Assembly: GCA_002749205.1 (NCBI GenBank)
Contig: PDOP01000017.1
Coordinates: 1-32,614 of the forward strand
Direction: 5' to 3'
DNA: 32,614 nt
DNA from: Treponema sp.
GTDB taxonomy: Bacteria; Spirochaetota; Spirochaetia; Treponematales; Treponemataceae
Position 1 is the stretch's first letter. Each line of letters starts with the position of its first letter. Positions 1 through 8,183 of the stretch are shown in pieces. The notes beneath the pieces are model-generated. The model had not been told where the DNA came from and searched no databases. It saw only the letters and a list, made by a program, of their open reading frames with translations. A program made the translations under genes and the position numbers.

Positions 1-2
1 AC

Positions 3-305
3 AATACAAAAAAAGACGAAAACCGAAGGAGGGAATATATGCTAATATCATCATTTGAAATGGACGCCAAACGAGACGGTATAAAAGAAGGTATTACACT
101 CGGAATTAAACAAGGCATTAGTCAAGGCATTAGTCAAGGCATTACTCAAGGCATTACTCAAGGCATTAGTCAAGGCATTACTCAAGGCATTACTCAAGCT
201 ACTCTCAAAACTGTTGAAAATATGCGAAGAAAAAAATTTGATGACAGTATTATTTCTGAAATAACAGGTTTATCGATTGAAGAAATTAAGAAGTTAAAGC
301 CCTAA
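3..305 (+). CDS. Rpn/PD-(D/E)XK nuclease-transposase family protein, C-terminal fragment
   Basis: The frame is open to the left window edge, so this is the 3' end of a longer gene; the internal ATG at 39 is probably not the real start. The visible part resembles the tail of Rpn (recombination-promoting nuclease, PF12784-like) proteins: a charged helix (ENRRREYM, then FEMDAKRDGIKEG), a run of Q-G-I-S/T tetrapeptides at nt 111-194, and a terminal Lys-rich helix (SIISEITGLSIEEIKKLKP). The nuclease domain would lie upstream and is not seen. In this family the glycine-periodic tail varies strongly in repeat number. The family assignment rests on tail style only, so it is moderate. A CTTCGAC palindrome begins right after the stop codon. 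Confidence 0.6.
   Translation, partial: NTKKDENRRREYMLISSFEMDAKRDGIKEGITLGIKQGISQGISQGITQGITQGISQGITQGITQATLKTVENMRRKKFDDSIISEITGLSIEEIKKLKP
111..194 (+). repeat. 7 x 12-bp in-frame tandem repeat (Q-G-I-S/T)
   Basis: Seven back-to-back 12-bp units of the form CAAGGCATTAGT or CAAGGCATTACT, differing only at one position (AGT/ACT, Ser/Thr). The order is S,S,T,T,S,T,T. Each unit adds exactly four codons, so copy-number change by slippage keeps the frame. Confidence 0.95.
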
Positions 306-363
306 TGCTTCGACAAGCGGCTCCCGAGCGTAGTCGAGGGGCAACAACCGCGTAGTCGAAGGA
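306..363. repeat. CTTCGAC palindromic intergenic repeat, copy 1
   Basis: Starts immediately after the Rpn-type stop codon. CTTCGAC..GCGG near 309-320 pairs with CCGC..GTCGAAG near 348-361, with an inner CTCCCGAG/CTCGAGGGG-type arm, giving an imperfect cruciform. A related copy, with the same CTTCGACAAGC start, is at 2774-2808. It borders structured element copy A on its 5' side, as copy 2 does for element copy B. Confidence 0.7.
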
Positions 364-369
364 CAGAAC

Positions 370-528
370 ACCGGCATTTTGAGCAAGTAGTTTAGCCTGA
401 TTTGGCGAGCACCGTTATCCTTTTGCTCGATTGGTTTTTAAGTAAAGGTGGTTGGAGCGACAGCGGAAAACAACGATTATTTTATTTTACAAAAAAGAGC
501 AAAAGATTTAAGGTGCGAGCGGGTTGCC
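370..528 (+). repeat. Structured intergenic element, copy A
   Basis: Member of the seven-copy family described in the findings. It begins with CCGG and CCTGATTT. The outer stem GCACC (409-413) pairs with GGTGC (512-516), extended by GCGA/CGAGC with two central G-A oppositions. Then come the conserved TTATCC / AGATTTA internal loop, the inner stem CTTTTGCTC (420-428) / GAGCAAAAG (497-505, perfect 9 bp), the conserved GATT, and the apical stem GTTG (451-454) / CAAC (471-474) enclosing GAGCGACAGCGGAAAA. It ends in GCGGGTTGC and is followed by a perfect 12-bp hairpin at 529-555. It lies 78 nt upstream of the pfk promoter, on the same strand. Confidence 0.85.
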
Positions 529-555
529 AGATAAAAATCATTTTGATTTTTATCT
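529..555 (+). other. 12-bp hairpin after element copy A
   Basis: AGATAAAAATCA (529-540) and TGATTTTTATCT (544-555) form a perfect 12-bp stem with a 3-nt loop. It is AT-rich and lacks a following T-run, so it is only a weak candidate terminator. Copy F of the element also has a long hairpin directly after its 3' end. Confidence 0.6.
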
Positions 556-606
556 TGTAAAATTTAAAAATATACTTGAACAATCAAAAAAATGGCATGA
601 TTTGTC

Positions 607-635
607 TTGATTTTTTAACAGGCTTTTTGTAAAAT
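607..635 (+). promoter_or_regulatory. Predicted sigma70 promoter for pfk
   Basis: TTGATT (607-612), a 17-nt spacer, then TAAAAT (630-635). The transcript would start near 642, just before the GGAGG ribosome site at 645-649. A short or partly leaderless 5' end is therefore possible, and an upstream start cannot be excluded. Confidence 0.5.
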
Positions 636-654
636 TGTTTTTTCGGAGGTTTTT

Positions 655-1992
655 ATGAATTTTTTAATTGAAAAGCTCGGCGAATGTTCGATTAAGTCTC
701 CACTTGTTTTTTCGACTGTTATGGACGATTTTGTTGCAAATTATGTAAAAGATTCCGAGTTTATTCATTATGATGTATATGCAAATAAAGACGAAGAACG
801 CTGTGATGATGACCTTTTGGAAAGAGCCGGTCCTAGACGAAAGATTTTTTTTGAGCCTAAAAATGTTCATGCCGCAATTGCTACATGCGGAGGGCTTTGT
901 CCGGGCTTAAATGATGTGATACGAGCCCTTGTCAGATGTTTGGACGAGAGATACGGCGTTAAAAAAATAAGCGGTATAAAATACGGTTATAAAGGTTTAA
1001 TTAAAGAATACGGTTTCGAGTCGGTGGAGTTAAATTCAAAGACTGTAGACGAAATTCATAAATTCGGCGGTACTGTTTTGGGTACATCACGAGGCGGCGG
1101 AACCCGAACAGCCGAAATCGTAGACACGCTCGAAAAGCTAAAAATCAACATGCTTTTTTTACTCGGCGGAGACGGTACTCTAAAGGGTGCCGGTAAGATT
1201 GCAGAAGAGGTTAAAAAGCGCTCTTTGAATATTGCCGTTGTGGGTATTCCCAAGACGATTGACAACGATATTGCTTTTATCGAAAAGTCATTCGGTTTTG
1301 ATACTGCTGTAGGTAAGGCAACTGAAGCTGTCGCGGCCGCTCATACAGAAGCATCTTCTCAGATTAACGGGGTTGGGCTTATTCAAGTGATGGGCAGGGA
1401 GTCGGGTTTTATAGCCGCTCAAACGGCCATTGCAAGTCATTCAACGGATTTTGTTTTAATCCCTGAGGTGCCGTTTGAGTTGTATGGAAAAGGAGGCTTA
1501 CTTTCCGCCCTTGAAAAAAAACTTGCCGAAAAAAATCATGCCGTTATTCTGGTTGCAGAGGGAGCAGGACAAAATCTGTTAAGTCCAACGGCAGATGTCG
1601 ATGCTTCGGGCAATAAGATTTTGGCGGATATAGGGCTTTTTTTAAAAAGCGAAATAAAAAAGTACTTTAAAGAAAAAGGCATCGGTGTGAATATGAAGTA
1701 CATAGATCCGAGCTATCAAATCAGAGCATCGCAGGCAGCCCCGATTGATTCTGTTTACTGCGAGCGACTGGGAAACAATGCGGCACATGCGGCAATGGCA
1801 GGAAAGACCGGTATGATTGTCGCTCTGGTGCATGGTCATTTTGCGCATCTTCCAATAAAGGTGGTTACCAGCAAACGAAAGAAAGTTGACCCCGAAGGCG
1901 CACTCTGGCGAGACACAATTGATGCAACGGGGCAACCTATTTTAATGGTGAAAAATCCGAGCAATTACAGGGCAGAGACAGAAAACAGCTAA
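655..1992 (+). CDS. pfk: 6-phosphofructokinase (group X / spirochete type)
   Basis: Phosphorylates fructose 6-phosphate to fructose 1,6-bisphosphate, the committed step of glycolysis in the cytoplasm. The 445-aa protein carries GGLCPGLND (79-87), GGDGT (171-175), PKTIDND (199-205) and MGRESGF (246-252). This combination matches the long PFK branch of spirochetes, plants and trypanosomes. Gly in GGDGT, rather than GGDD, argues for ATP as phosphoryl donor. The Lys in PKTIDND is shared with PPi enzymes, so the donor should be treated as probable ATP. The start is fixed by GGAGG (645-649), five bases before ATG. The stop overlaps the stop of the convergent META lipoprotein gene by 2 nt. pgi, another glycolytic gene, lies 7 kb downstream. 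Confidence 0.93.
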   Translation: MNFLIEKLGECSIKSPLVFSTVMDDFVANYVKDSEFIHYDVYANKDEERCDDDLLERAGPRRKIFFEPKNVHAAIATCGGLCPGLNDVIRALVRCLDERYGVKKISGIKYGYKGLIKEYGFESVELNSKTVDEIHKFGGTVLGTSRGGGTRTAEIVDTLEKLKINMLFLLGGDGTLKGAGKIAEEVKKRSLNIAVVGIPKTIDNDIAFIEKSFGFDTAVGKATEAVAAAHTEASSQINGVGLIQVMGRESGFIAAQTAIASHSTDFVLIPEVPFELYGKGGLLSALEKKLAEKNHAVILVAEGAGQNLLSPTADVDASGNKILADIGLFLKSEIKKYFKEKGIGVNMKYIDPSYQIRASQAAPIDSVYCERLGNNAAHAAMAGKTGMIVALVHGHFAHLPIKVVTSKRKKVDPEGALWRDTIDATGQPILMVKNPSNYRAETENS

Positions 1993-2483
1993 TCTGCAAA
2001 AAATTTAAGAAGCGGTTTTTTATTCTCGTCCAGCAGGGTTATTATATTTTGTGCTACGGACAGATATTTTGTTCGCTTCAAAGCCGAAAAAAACGATCTG
2101 TCGAATTTAGTTGCTTTTGAGTTTTCGCCGATTTTGTTTGTCGGTTTAATACCTGAAACTTCAAACCGGTAAAACTCGCCGGATTTTTTTAAATATTTCC
2201 AGCGTCCGAGACTTGTATTCAAGCCGCTTGAAGTTTCAAGGTTGCCGTTTTCATAAAAGCGTATCACACCACTGTTGCCGTGCTCGGGCATAATGTCCAC
2301 AAATACAGAATCGGTTTGGATTCCGACAAGCGACCAGTATTTACTTAAAACAACTGATTTAAATCGGAGAACATCCTGCTTTGCATCAGTTTTTACCGCA
2401 GAGCCTGATTTTTTTGTCGAGCTAATTGTAACACAGGCCGAAAAAAGAAACACACATAAAATAATGGCTGTAATTTTTTTCAT
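1989..2483 (-). CDS. META-domain-like (HslJ-like) lipoprotein
   Basis: 164-aa predicted lipoprotein. It has a short Lys-rich n-region, a hydrophobic core and the lipobox LFSAC with Cys17 as the lipidated residue, so it is expected at the periplasmic side of a membrane. The mature part has the META/HslJ pattern: W-S-L near the start, a strand ending in F-x-E-N-G, S-x-G-L-N-x-x-x-G-R-W, a long F-x-x-x-L helix and a final L-L-D-x-x-K-x-x-L-x-F strand. HslJ-like proteins are linked to stress or drug tolerance; the function here is unproven. The ATG at 2483 is preferred over an upstream in-frame start at 2528 because GGAG precedes it and it begins the signal peptide. The gene converges on pfk with overlapping stop codons. 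Confidence 0.75.
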   Translation of the reverse strand: MKKITAIILCVFLFSACVTISSTKKSGSAVKTDAKQDVLRFKSVVLSKYWSLVGIQTDSVFVDIMPEHGNSGVIRFYENGNLETSSGLNTSLGRWKYLKKSGEFYRFEVSGIKPTNKIGENSKATKFDRSFFSALKRTKYLSVAQNIITLLDENKKPLLKFFAD

Positions 2484-2512
2484 AAAGGCTCCTTTTATTT
2501 TTCTGTAAATCA

Positions 2513-2541
2513 AGTATGGCACAAACAATAAGAAAAATCAA
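2513..2541 (-). promoter_or_regulatory. Predicted sigma70 promoter for the META lipoprotein gene
   Basis: On the minus strand, TTGATT (2541-2536), a 17-nt spacer, then CATACT (2518-2513). It sits about 30 nt upstream of the ATG at 2483, which leaves room for the GGAG site. Element copy B lies 109 nt further upstream in the same orientation. Confidence 0.55.
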
Positions 2542-2649
2542 GCAAACCACGTGTAAATTAAAATAAATATGGGCGAATTTTTGCATTGCGAATTTGAAAA
2601 ACAGACAAATATGCTTTGCTTTATGTTCACGCAATGCAAAAACCGAGCT

Positions 2650-2757
2650 ATCCGCTACCAATCTTAACGCCTCTTCTTTTTTAACTACAGTGGTGTTTTC
2701 CGCTTCACTTCAACCACCACTACTGCTTTAGAATAATCGGCGTTAAAATTCCGCTAC
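2650..2757 (-). repeat. Structured intergenic element, copy B (divergent)
   Basis: A shorter, diverged family member. The inner stem TTAACGCC (2664-2671) / GGCGTTAA (2739-2746) is a perfect 8 bp, and the apical stem AGTGGTG (2689-2695) / CACCACT (2715-2721) a perfect 7 bp. On the minus strand the GATT following the inner stem, AGATT on the return side, and the apical GTTGAAGTGAAGCGGAAAA resemble the other copies. The outer stem is not preserved: the flanks are CCGCTAC direct repeats. It is oriented toward the META lipoprotein promoter. Confidence 0.65.
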
Positions 2758-2773
2758 TATCTCTTTCGCGGCT

Positions 2774-2808
2774 ATGCTTCGACAAGCAGTTACCGAGCCT
2801 GCCGAGGT
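2774..2808. repeat. CTTCGAC palindromic repeat, copy 2, overlapping the end of the outer-membrane protein gene
   Basis: GCTTCGACAAGC followed by an inner TTACCGAG..CTCGGTAA-like palindrome. It shares its start with the repeat at 306. It reaches into the 3' end of the minus-strand gene at 2790 and supplies that gene's last codons and stop. Confidence 0.6.
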
Positions 2809-4496
2809 AATATTTGATAATTCAAACTCGATGAAATTGAAAATGAATTACCACAGTTTTTTCCGTGTGCAATTGTCCACGATACTTCGGTTAGTGTTTT
2901 TAAATTTGGCAAAATGTAATATTTACCTTTTGCTTTAAGCGTGTGAAAAAAAGTAGGAGTACCTGACGGAGTTTTATACTTTACTTCCTCCATTGTTGAA
3001 GGATAATAATCTCCGCCTGCAGCTAAAAACTTAGCTTCGTTTTCACCCTTTGCCAAAAAACGATATAAAAACTCAAAATCAAATTTTTGAAATTCCCTAA
3101 AACCGAATTTCACAAAAAAACCTGTTGTATCAGGACCAAGAGGATTAGACAGCCAAATATGTATCGGCTTTTTTTTACCTTCATATCCTGACGGAGCAAC
3201 AGTTTCGGTTTTAATGTCAAACAGACTTATTTTTTTGTTTTCCATTATATTCAACCACGGATTTGCATACATGAACTCTGCATTAAAATCCAAAAAACCT
3301 TTATCCGTAACATGGTTGTATTCAACACCTGCTAATCCGCCAAGACTGTTCGGTGTTTTTTTAGCCGAGCTTGAATAATGCTCTAACTCATATTTTGTTT
3401 GAAATTGATTCATTTCAAACTGACCGTAAAACCTCAAACCCTTAATCGGTACAACTTCAAGCCCTACACCAAACTGTGAGCCGTTAGGCGAGGGATCACT
3501 TGAATTAAGTTTATCTTCCCAGCCAAAAAGATTGTGAAAAATCATCATCGGGTTTAAATATCTAAAATCAAAACTGCCGGCAAGAGTTGTTCCTTCGTAA
3601 AGGCGAATTCCTACATACTTGCTTGCAGTAAAATGCACTTCATGCGTAAACAAAAACCTGTATCTTTCCATAGAATACACAGTGCTTGAAAGATGAACAT
3701 CTTTATGAAAAAATGCAAGTGAAGCGTAATCAATATTGTCCGATGTATCGGATAAAAGCATACTGCCCGAAAGGGTTTTTCCGACATTTACCGAGCCTCG
3801 TCCGATTGAAAAACGCATAAATCGATTACCTAAATTCAATCCGGCTCTGGTGGGGAAATTTGCATCAAACGAATTTGAAGTAAGCGGCATATTTGTATAC
3901 GGATAAGTAATCTGTGTTGCCCAATAATTCTTACGAAAATTAAAATCACCGTATAAATTAACATAAGGCGTAAACGAAAAACTTAAAGGCACAGAAATCA
4001 AAGGCGGTGTAGAATTATATCGTGTAAACTTATCAGCTCTCGGCTCATGTTTATCATCAACATATTGAACTTGCAATGAAAGCAAAAGATTTGTATCAAG
4101 ACAAAACCAATCCTTTTTTAAAAGAGGCTTTTTGTTGTATATATGCTCATAAACCATATCATACAACTCTCGTGTTTTTGCATCTAACTCATTTACATCA
4201 ATCGCTTTTAAATAAGTCGCAATCTCTGCTTTACTTTGCGACCTTCTGTCGGAAAGATTAACCCTACCCGCCTGAAGAGCCAATATGTGCATAGCATCAT
4301 AAACATGCGAATCAGGTGTGATGAACTCTGTATAAATAATTTTTTCTTCCTGCTCATTTTTGCCGGTTTCTTTTATTATATCGCCTGTATCGCCATTTTC
4401 AAGAACATCTTTTTCGCCTTTTGCAAAAACACTTGGCACACAGAAAACAGAAAATGCAAAAATAAAAAAGCAAAACTTCAAATATTTATTTTTCAT
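2790..4496 (-). CDS. Wzi-like outer-membrane beta-barrel protein
   Basis: 568 aa with a signal peptide (Lys-rich n-region, hydrophobic core, cleavage after VFA near residue 25), then a Glu/Lys-rich linker. A helical segment (AMHILALQAGRVNL, then a Ser-Lys-Ala-Glu-Ile pattern) resembles the N-terminal unit of Wzi/capsule-assembly-like outer-membrane proteins. The remainder is rich in alternating aromatic/polar strands, including S-I-G-R-G and G-S-M-L-L-S-D, as in Wzi barrels. It is probably an integral outer-membrane protein tied to surface glycan or lipid; the role is inferred. The start at 4496 is supported by AGGAGCC upstream. It follows the glycosyltransferase by 26 nt, so they form one operon. 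The C-terminus ends LPRQAR, encoded by a palindromic repeat, instead of the aromatic residue usual for barrels. Confidence 0.6.
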   Translation of the reverse strand: MKNKYLKFCFFIFAFSVFCVPSVFAKGEKDVLENGDTGDIIKETGKNEQEEKIIYTEFITPDSHVYDAMHILALQAGRVNLSDRRSQSKAEIATYLKAIDVNELDAKTRELYDMVYEHIYNKKPLLKKDWFCLDTNLLLSLQVQYVDDKHEPRADKFTRYNSTPPLISVPLSFSFTPYVNLYGDFNFRKNYWATQITYPYTNMPLTSNSFDANFPTRAGLNLGNRFMRFSIGRGSVNVGKTLSGSMLLSDTSDNIDYASLAFFHKDVHLSSTVYSMERYRFLFTHEVHFTASKYVGIRLYEGTTLAGSFDFRYLNPMMIFHNLFGWEDKLNSSDPSPNGSQFGVGLEVVPIKGLRFYGQFEMNQFQTKYELEHYSSSAKKTPNSLGGLAGVEYNHVTDKGFLDFNAEFMYANPWLNIMENKKISLFDIKTETVAPSGYEGKKKPIHIWLSNPLGPDTTGFFVKFGFREFQKFDFEFLYRFLAKGENEAKFLAAGGDYYPSTMEEVKYKTPSGTPTFFHTLKAKGKYYILPNLKTLTEVSWTIAHGKNCGNSFSISSSLNYQILPRQAR

Positions 4497-4522
4497 AAAA
4501 AGGCTCCTAAAATAGAACACAT

Positions 4523-5668
4523 TTAAAAATTATAAATAAACTCACATATATCGTCTAAGCCGTTTTTTATATTCATATTTTCAATTCGCTTTTTAATACC
4601 GGCTCGCACATCGGGGTTTTCAAAAATTTCAGAAACCTTTTTATATATTGCAGAAGGTTTTTCCAAAAACCACCCCACATCATTTTGTTGCACAAAAAAA
4701 ACATTCCCGTATTCTTGCCCGCGCACAAATGCCGAAACAACGAGTGGTTTACCTATTGCAAGTGTTTCCATAATTGTTGCAGGCCCGCCTTTACTGACAA
4801 CGCAATCTGAAATATTCATAAGCTCTGCCATAAACGAAACAAATCCGAAAACCAAAACATTCTTTGCATTTTGCTTTTCTACCAATTTTGTTAAATCATA
4901 TTTCAGTTTTTTATTCTTACCGCAAACAACCATTATATAACCGTTAAAATTATTTTTCAAAAATTCTTTCACAATAGACTTTGCATTTTTCAAACCTTCA
5001 CCGCCACCGGCAATTAAAAGCACCCTTGCATCAACAGGAATACCGTGCTTTTTTTTCGCCTCCACTATTTCACCGGCGGTCATCGGCAGATCGAATTTCC
5101 GGGAAATCATAAGCGGAAACTGATGCACTCTTTTTGAATCAAACCCAAACTCATCAACGGCCGAACGATAAAGCTTTTTTGAAAAAACAATCAACTCCGT
5201 ATCCTTTTCGTAAAACCATATTGGGTGAGCCGTAAAAGGATCCATCACAATACTGATTAACGGAATATCCGAATGCAATCTGTTTAAAACTTCCCGAAAC
5301 AGCGAAATCAAAATTTCGTGAAAGCAAACAATTTTCGTAATTCTATTTTTTACAATAAACTCTTTTAAATGCGGTAAAATAAAAGGCTTTGTCAACTTAT
5401 AAGAATTATTTAAAACAAACTTTGCACCGGTAAGCTGATAAAACAAAACATAACCCGGTTCAAAAGAATTCGCCGACCACGAATACCCGTCTTCAAGAAA
5501 AGCCTTCACCGGCTTCAAACCTTTTTCCAAACCGTCTTTCAAAAAACACTCGACCGCATCAGGATACATCTCCGTCATTCTCGCCGACACAGCCCGCGCC
5601 CCCGAAATATGCCCGCCACCGGTTTTCAAATATGCAAACGCAATATTTTGCTTCTCATTATTTTCCAT
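4523..5668 (-). CDS. MGDG-synthase/UgtP-like glycosyltransferase (GT28-type)
   Basis: 381-aa cytoplasmic, membrane-associated-type glycosyltransferase. The N-terminal acceptor half begins with the conserved TGGGH loop (16-20) and an S-G-A-R-A helix. The C-terminal donor half has the L-I-A-G-G-G-E-G turn and the signature SKGGPATIMETLAIGKPLVV. Both belong to the family that makes mono- and di-glycosyl diacylglycerol or MurG-like products. Treponemes carry abundant galactosyl/glucosyl diacylglycerol, which fits. It is the first gene of an operon with the Wzi-like barrel. No Shine-Dalgarno sequence precedes the ATG, and a good promoter places the transcription start at or next to the ATG. The exact sugar and acceptor cannot be told from sequence. 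Confidence 0.82.
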   Translation of the reverse strand: MENNEKQNIAFAYLKTGGGHISGARAVSARMTEMYPDAVECFLKDGLEKGLKPVKAFLEDGYSWSANSFEPGYVLFYQLTGAKFVLNNSYKLTKPFILPHLKEFIVKNRITKIVCFHEILISLFREVLNRLHSDIPLISIVMDPFTAHPIWFYEKDTELIVFSKKLYRSAVDEFGFDSKRVHQFPLMISRKFDLPMTAGEIVEAKKKHGIPVDARVLLIAGGGEGLKNAKSIVKEFLKNNFNGYIMVVCGKNKKLKYDLTKLVEKQNAKNVLVFGFVSFMAELMNISDCVVSKGGPATIMETLAIGKPLVVSAFVRGQEYGNVFFVQQNDVGWFLEKPSAIYKKVSEIFENPDVRAGIKKRIENMNIKNGLDDICEFIYNF

Positions 5669-5675
5669 AAATTAA

Positions 5676-5704
5676 AGTCTAGCATAAAAATAAAAAACAA
5701 ACAA
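5676..5704 (-). promoter_or_regulatory. Predicted promoter of the glycosyltransferase operon (leaderless)
   Basis: Minus strand: TTGTTT (5704-5699), 17-nt spacer, TAGACT (5681-5676). Seven nucleotides then lead to the ATG at 5668, so the mRNA likely starts at the start codon. The upstream bases contain no Shine-Dalgarno sequence. Confidence 0.5.
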
Positions 5705-5777
5705 GCACCACTTTCCTTCATAAAATTTATATCAAAGAATTTATTTTAATGAATTTATTTTAATCGCTTCGCTCTTT

Positions 5778-5966
5778 GCAACCCGCGACCGTCTCATAAT
5801 CTTTCGCCCTTTCCCGATAAAAATAATCGCGGTCTTTTTTTTTTTAAAAGCCCGCTTTTCTTAAAATAAATAATCGGTCGAAAGGATAGAAGACGGTCGC
5901 CACGCACGCGTTAAACGAAATGAAAGAGAAAAATCACTAAAGTGATTTTTCTCATGCACTCCGGTA
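5778..5966 (-). repeat. Structured intergenic element, copy C
   Basis: Plus-strand coordinates: the outer stem GCGACCGTCT (5785-5794) / AGACGGTCGC (5891-5900) is a perfect 10 bp. The inner stem CTTTCGCCC (5801-5809) / GGTCGAAAG (5876-5884) has one mismatch, and the apical stem GCGG (5829-5832) / CCGC (5852-5855) is intact. The minus strand shows the conserved CTATCC, GATT and AGATTATG positions. The conserved apical loop is replaced by an A/T tract. A perfect 13-bp hairpin sits between the CCGG end and the outer stem (5926-5953). The element points at the glycosyltransferase promoter. Confidence 0.82.
5926..5953. repeat. 13-bp perfect hairpin inserted in element copy C
   Basis: GAGAAAAATCACT and AGTGATTTTTCTC form a 13-bp stem with a 2-nt loop. 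It lies inside the 5' arm of element copy C, where the other copies have only spacer sequence. It ends in a short T-stretch on either strand but has no true U-run, so a terminator role is possible but weak. Confidence 0.6.
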
Positions 5967-6037
5967 TTCTTTTTTTTTCTTCCCGTTAAAAAAACAAAAT
6001 ATTGCATCAAATTAAAAAAAAATAAATCTTAATCAAC

Positions 6038-6066
6038 TTGTAGGATGTTTTTTTTATTGATATAAT
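6038..6066 (+). promoter_or_regulatory. Predicted sigma70 promoter of recG (leaderless)
   Basis: TTGTAG (6038-6043), 17-nt spacer, TATAAT (6061-6066). Only five bases separate the -10 box from the ATG at 6072, so the transcription start should fall on or beside the start codon. No Shine-Dalgarno sequence is present. Confidence 0.65.
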
Positions 6067-6071
6067 AAAAC

Positions 6072-8123
6072 ATGCTTCTTTCAGAAATACAAATTCCTGT
6101 AGCAAGATTATTCGGTGCAGGAGACACTACAGTAAAATTTTTATCAAAATTGGGTGTAAACACAGTGGGCGATTTATTGAGCTTTTGGCCACGCACTTGG
6201 GAAGACCGCTCAAAATCGCATTTACTGAAAGATTGGAATACCCGACAAAAAATTCAGGTTGCAGTCGAAGTTGTTTTTCACGACTGGTTTGGATTTGGTC
6301 GAATGAAAACACTGAAGTTAATTGTAAAAGACAAAACCGGAATGACTGCCGAATTGGTTTGTTATAATAGAAGTTTTTTGCAAAATGTATTTCCGATAGG
6401 AAGCGAAGCAATTGTTTTCGGCTCATTTGTACAAAAATACGGTAAATTGCAATCAAGCAGTTTTGAAATTGACAAACCGAATGAAGCAGCTCAAAAAGTT
6501 TTGCCTGTTTATCATCTGACACAAGGTTTGGGGCAAACAAAAATAAGAAAACTGATTAAACTTGCTCTTTCAGGATACGCAAAAGGTATTGATTCTAGTT
6601 TACCCGCCTCGATTATGCAAGAATACAATATCCCCGAAAAAGAAAAAATTTTACAGTTAATGCATTCACCCGAAAAATTGGCTGACACTGAAATTGGTGT
6701 AAGATCAATAATTTTTGAAGAGTTGTTTTTATATCAATATGCACTTGGAATGCGCTCTTTTTCGAGGCGGGGAAGTTTACCAAAAATCTCAGATTTTAAT
6801 CAAGCAACAGAAAAAGACATTAACCCAAAAAAGATACCTGAATTTTCTGCCTTACAAAAAGCACTGGTAAAAAGACTTGAGTTTGAGCTTACAGAAGACC
6901 AGTTGACAACTGTTGCCGAAATAAACGAAAACATTGACGGAAGCCAAACACTTTCTCGCCTCATACAAGGAGATGTAGGCTCAGGCAAAACCTTGACTGC
7001 TTTTCTTGCCTGCATAAAAATAATAGAGCAAGGCGGACAGACAGCTTTGCTCGCACCAACAGAGTTACTGGCAAAACAACACGCAGAAAATGCGGCTAAA
7101 CTTTTAGAGCCAATTGGAATTCGTATTGCATTTTTAACCGGAAATGTCAAAGCAAAGGGGCGCTCAAATTTACTGCGAGAATTAAGAGAAGGCAATATCG
7201 ATTTGATTGTAGGAACGCATGCCTTATTTTCAAAAAATGTTAAATATAACAATTTGCGATTAGCCGTTATAGATGAGCAACACCGATTCGGAGTATTACA
7301 ACGAGCCGCAATCATTCAAAAAGGAATTGAAAGCAATGCGAAGCAAAACCCTCCTCATTTGATTATGATGAGTGCCACCCCCATACCGAGAACACTCGCC
7401 ATGTCTGTTTTCGGTGATATGGACATTTCAAATATAAAAACAATGCCAAAGGGCAGAAAACCCGTCATTACTTATGTTGCAAACGAAAATAAATCCGAGC
7501 AAGTGTACGACTTCATAGGAAAGGAAATATTAAAAGGCAGACAAGCCTATTTTGTGTACCCTTTAATAGAAGAATCTGAGGCGCTTTCATTAAAATCGGC
7601 CGAAAAAATGTTTGCACAATTACAAGAAGGATTTCCCAATCATAGATTAGAATTAATTCATTCAAAAATTTCGGAACCCGAGCAAGAAAGAATTATGTCG
7701 GATTTTAGAGATTGTAAAGTTCATATTTTAGTTTCAACAAGTGTCGTTGAAGTAGGGGTTGATGTTCCAAATGCCACCTGTATGGCAATTGAGCATGCAG
7801 AAAGATTCGGTCTTGCCGCCTTGCATCAATTACGGGGAAGGGTTGGAAGAGGTGATGAGCAGTCGTATTGCTTTTTTGTTTACGGAAAAAATATTACACC
7901 CATAGGGCGCGAGCGACTTAAAATTATCAAGGATACAAATGACGGGTTTGTTATTTCCGAAGAAGACCTGCGTTTGAGGGGGCCGGGAGACATTGGCGGT
8001 ATTGAGCAATCAGGATATGACACAGGTTTTAGACTGGCAAATCCTGTGCGTGATTTTGAGTTATTACAAAAAGCAAGAACTGCGGCATTTAATCTTATTA
8101 AGGAAGAGCATAATTTAGAATAA
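6072..8123 (+). CDS. recG: ATP-dependent DNA helicase RecG
   Basis: Branch-migration helicase that regresses stalled forks and processes recombination intermediates. 683 aa, normal for RecG. It has an N-terminal wedge/OB region (about 1-260, with the V-x-D-L-L-x-F-W-P-R-x-x-E-D-R-S start). Helicase motifs follow: GDVGSGKT (300-307, Walker A), DEQH (401-404), MSATPIPRT from 433, and LHQLRGRVGRG of motif VI. The C-terminal R-L-R-G-P-G-D-I-G-G motif is also present. The protein begins exactly where other RecGs begin, so the ATG at 6072 is firm even though it has no ribosome site and sits at the predicted transcription start. The next gene has its own promoter. Confidence 0.97.
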   Translation: MLLSEIQIPVARLFGAGDTTVKFLSKLGVNTVGDLLSFWPRTWEDRSKSHLLKDWNTRQKIQVAVEVVFHDWFGFGRMKTLKLIVKDKTGMTAELVCYNRSFLQNVFPIGSEAIVFGSFVQKYGKLQSSSFEIDKPNEAAQKVLPVYHLTQGLGQTKIRKLIKLALSGYAKGIDSSLPASIMQEYNIPEKEKILQLMHSPEKLADTEIGVRSIIFEELFLYQYALGMRSFSRRGSLPKISDFNQATEKDINPKKIPEFSALQKALVKRLEFELTEDQLTTVAEINENIDGSQTLSRLIQGDVGSGKTLTAFLACIKIIEQGGQTALLAPTELLAKQHAENAAKLLEPIGIRIAFLTGNVKAKGRSNLLRELREGNIDLIVGTHALFSKNVKYNNLRLAVIDEQHRFGVLQRAAIIQKGIESNAKQNPPHLIMMSATPIPRTLAMSVFGDMDISNIKTMPKGRKPVITYVANENKSEQVYDFIGKEILKGRQAYFVYPLIEESEALSLKSAEKMFAQLQEGFPNHRLELIHSKISEPEQERIMSDFRDCKVHILVSTSVVEVGVDVPNATCMAIEHAERFGLAALHQLRGRVGRGDEQSYCFFVYGKNITPIGRERLKIIKDTNDGFVISEEDLRLRGPGDIGGIEQSGYDTGFRLANPVRDFELLQKARTAAFNLIKEEHNLE

Positions 8124-8148
8124 CAACTTATTTAAAATAAGGTTGCCC

Positions 8149-8177
8149 TTTACGGTTATCAATAAAAATGATATACT
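8149..8177 (+). promoter_or_regulatory. Predicted promoter of the histidine phosphatase gene (leaderless)
   Basis: TTTACG (8149-8154), 17-nt spacer, TATACT (8172-8177). The ATG at 8184 begins six bases after the -10 box, so the transcript probably starts at the A of ATG. No Shine-Dalgarno sequence is present. Confidence 0.5.
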
Positions 8178-8183
8178 GAAAAC

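Noticed and set aside
111..194. Tandem repeats as a CRISPR array or iteron origin
   Set aside because: Units are contiguous 12-mers without spacers and lie in frame inside a coding region.
2422..2661. Minus-strand 79-codon ORF upstream of the META lipoprotein
   Set aside because: It runs through the promoter and the signal-peptide region in another frame, with no ribosome site.
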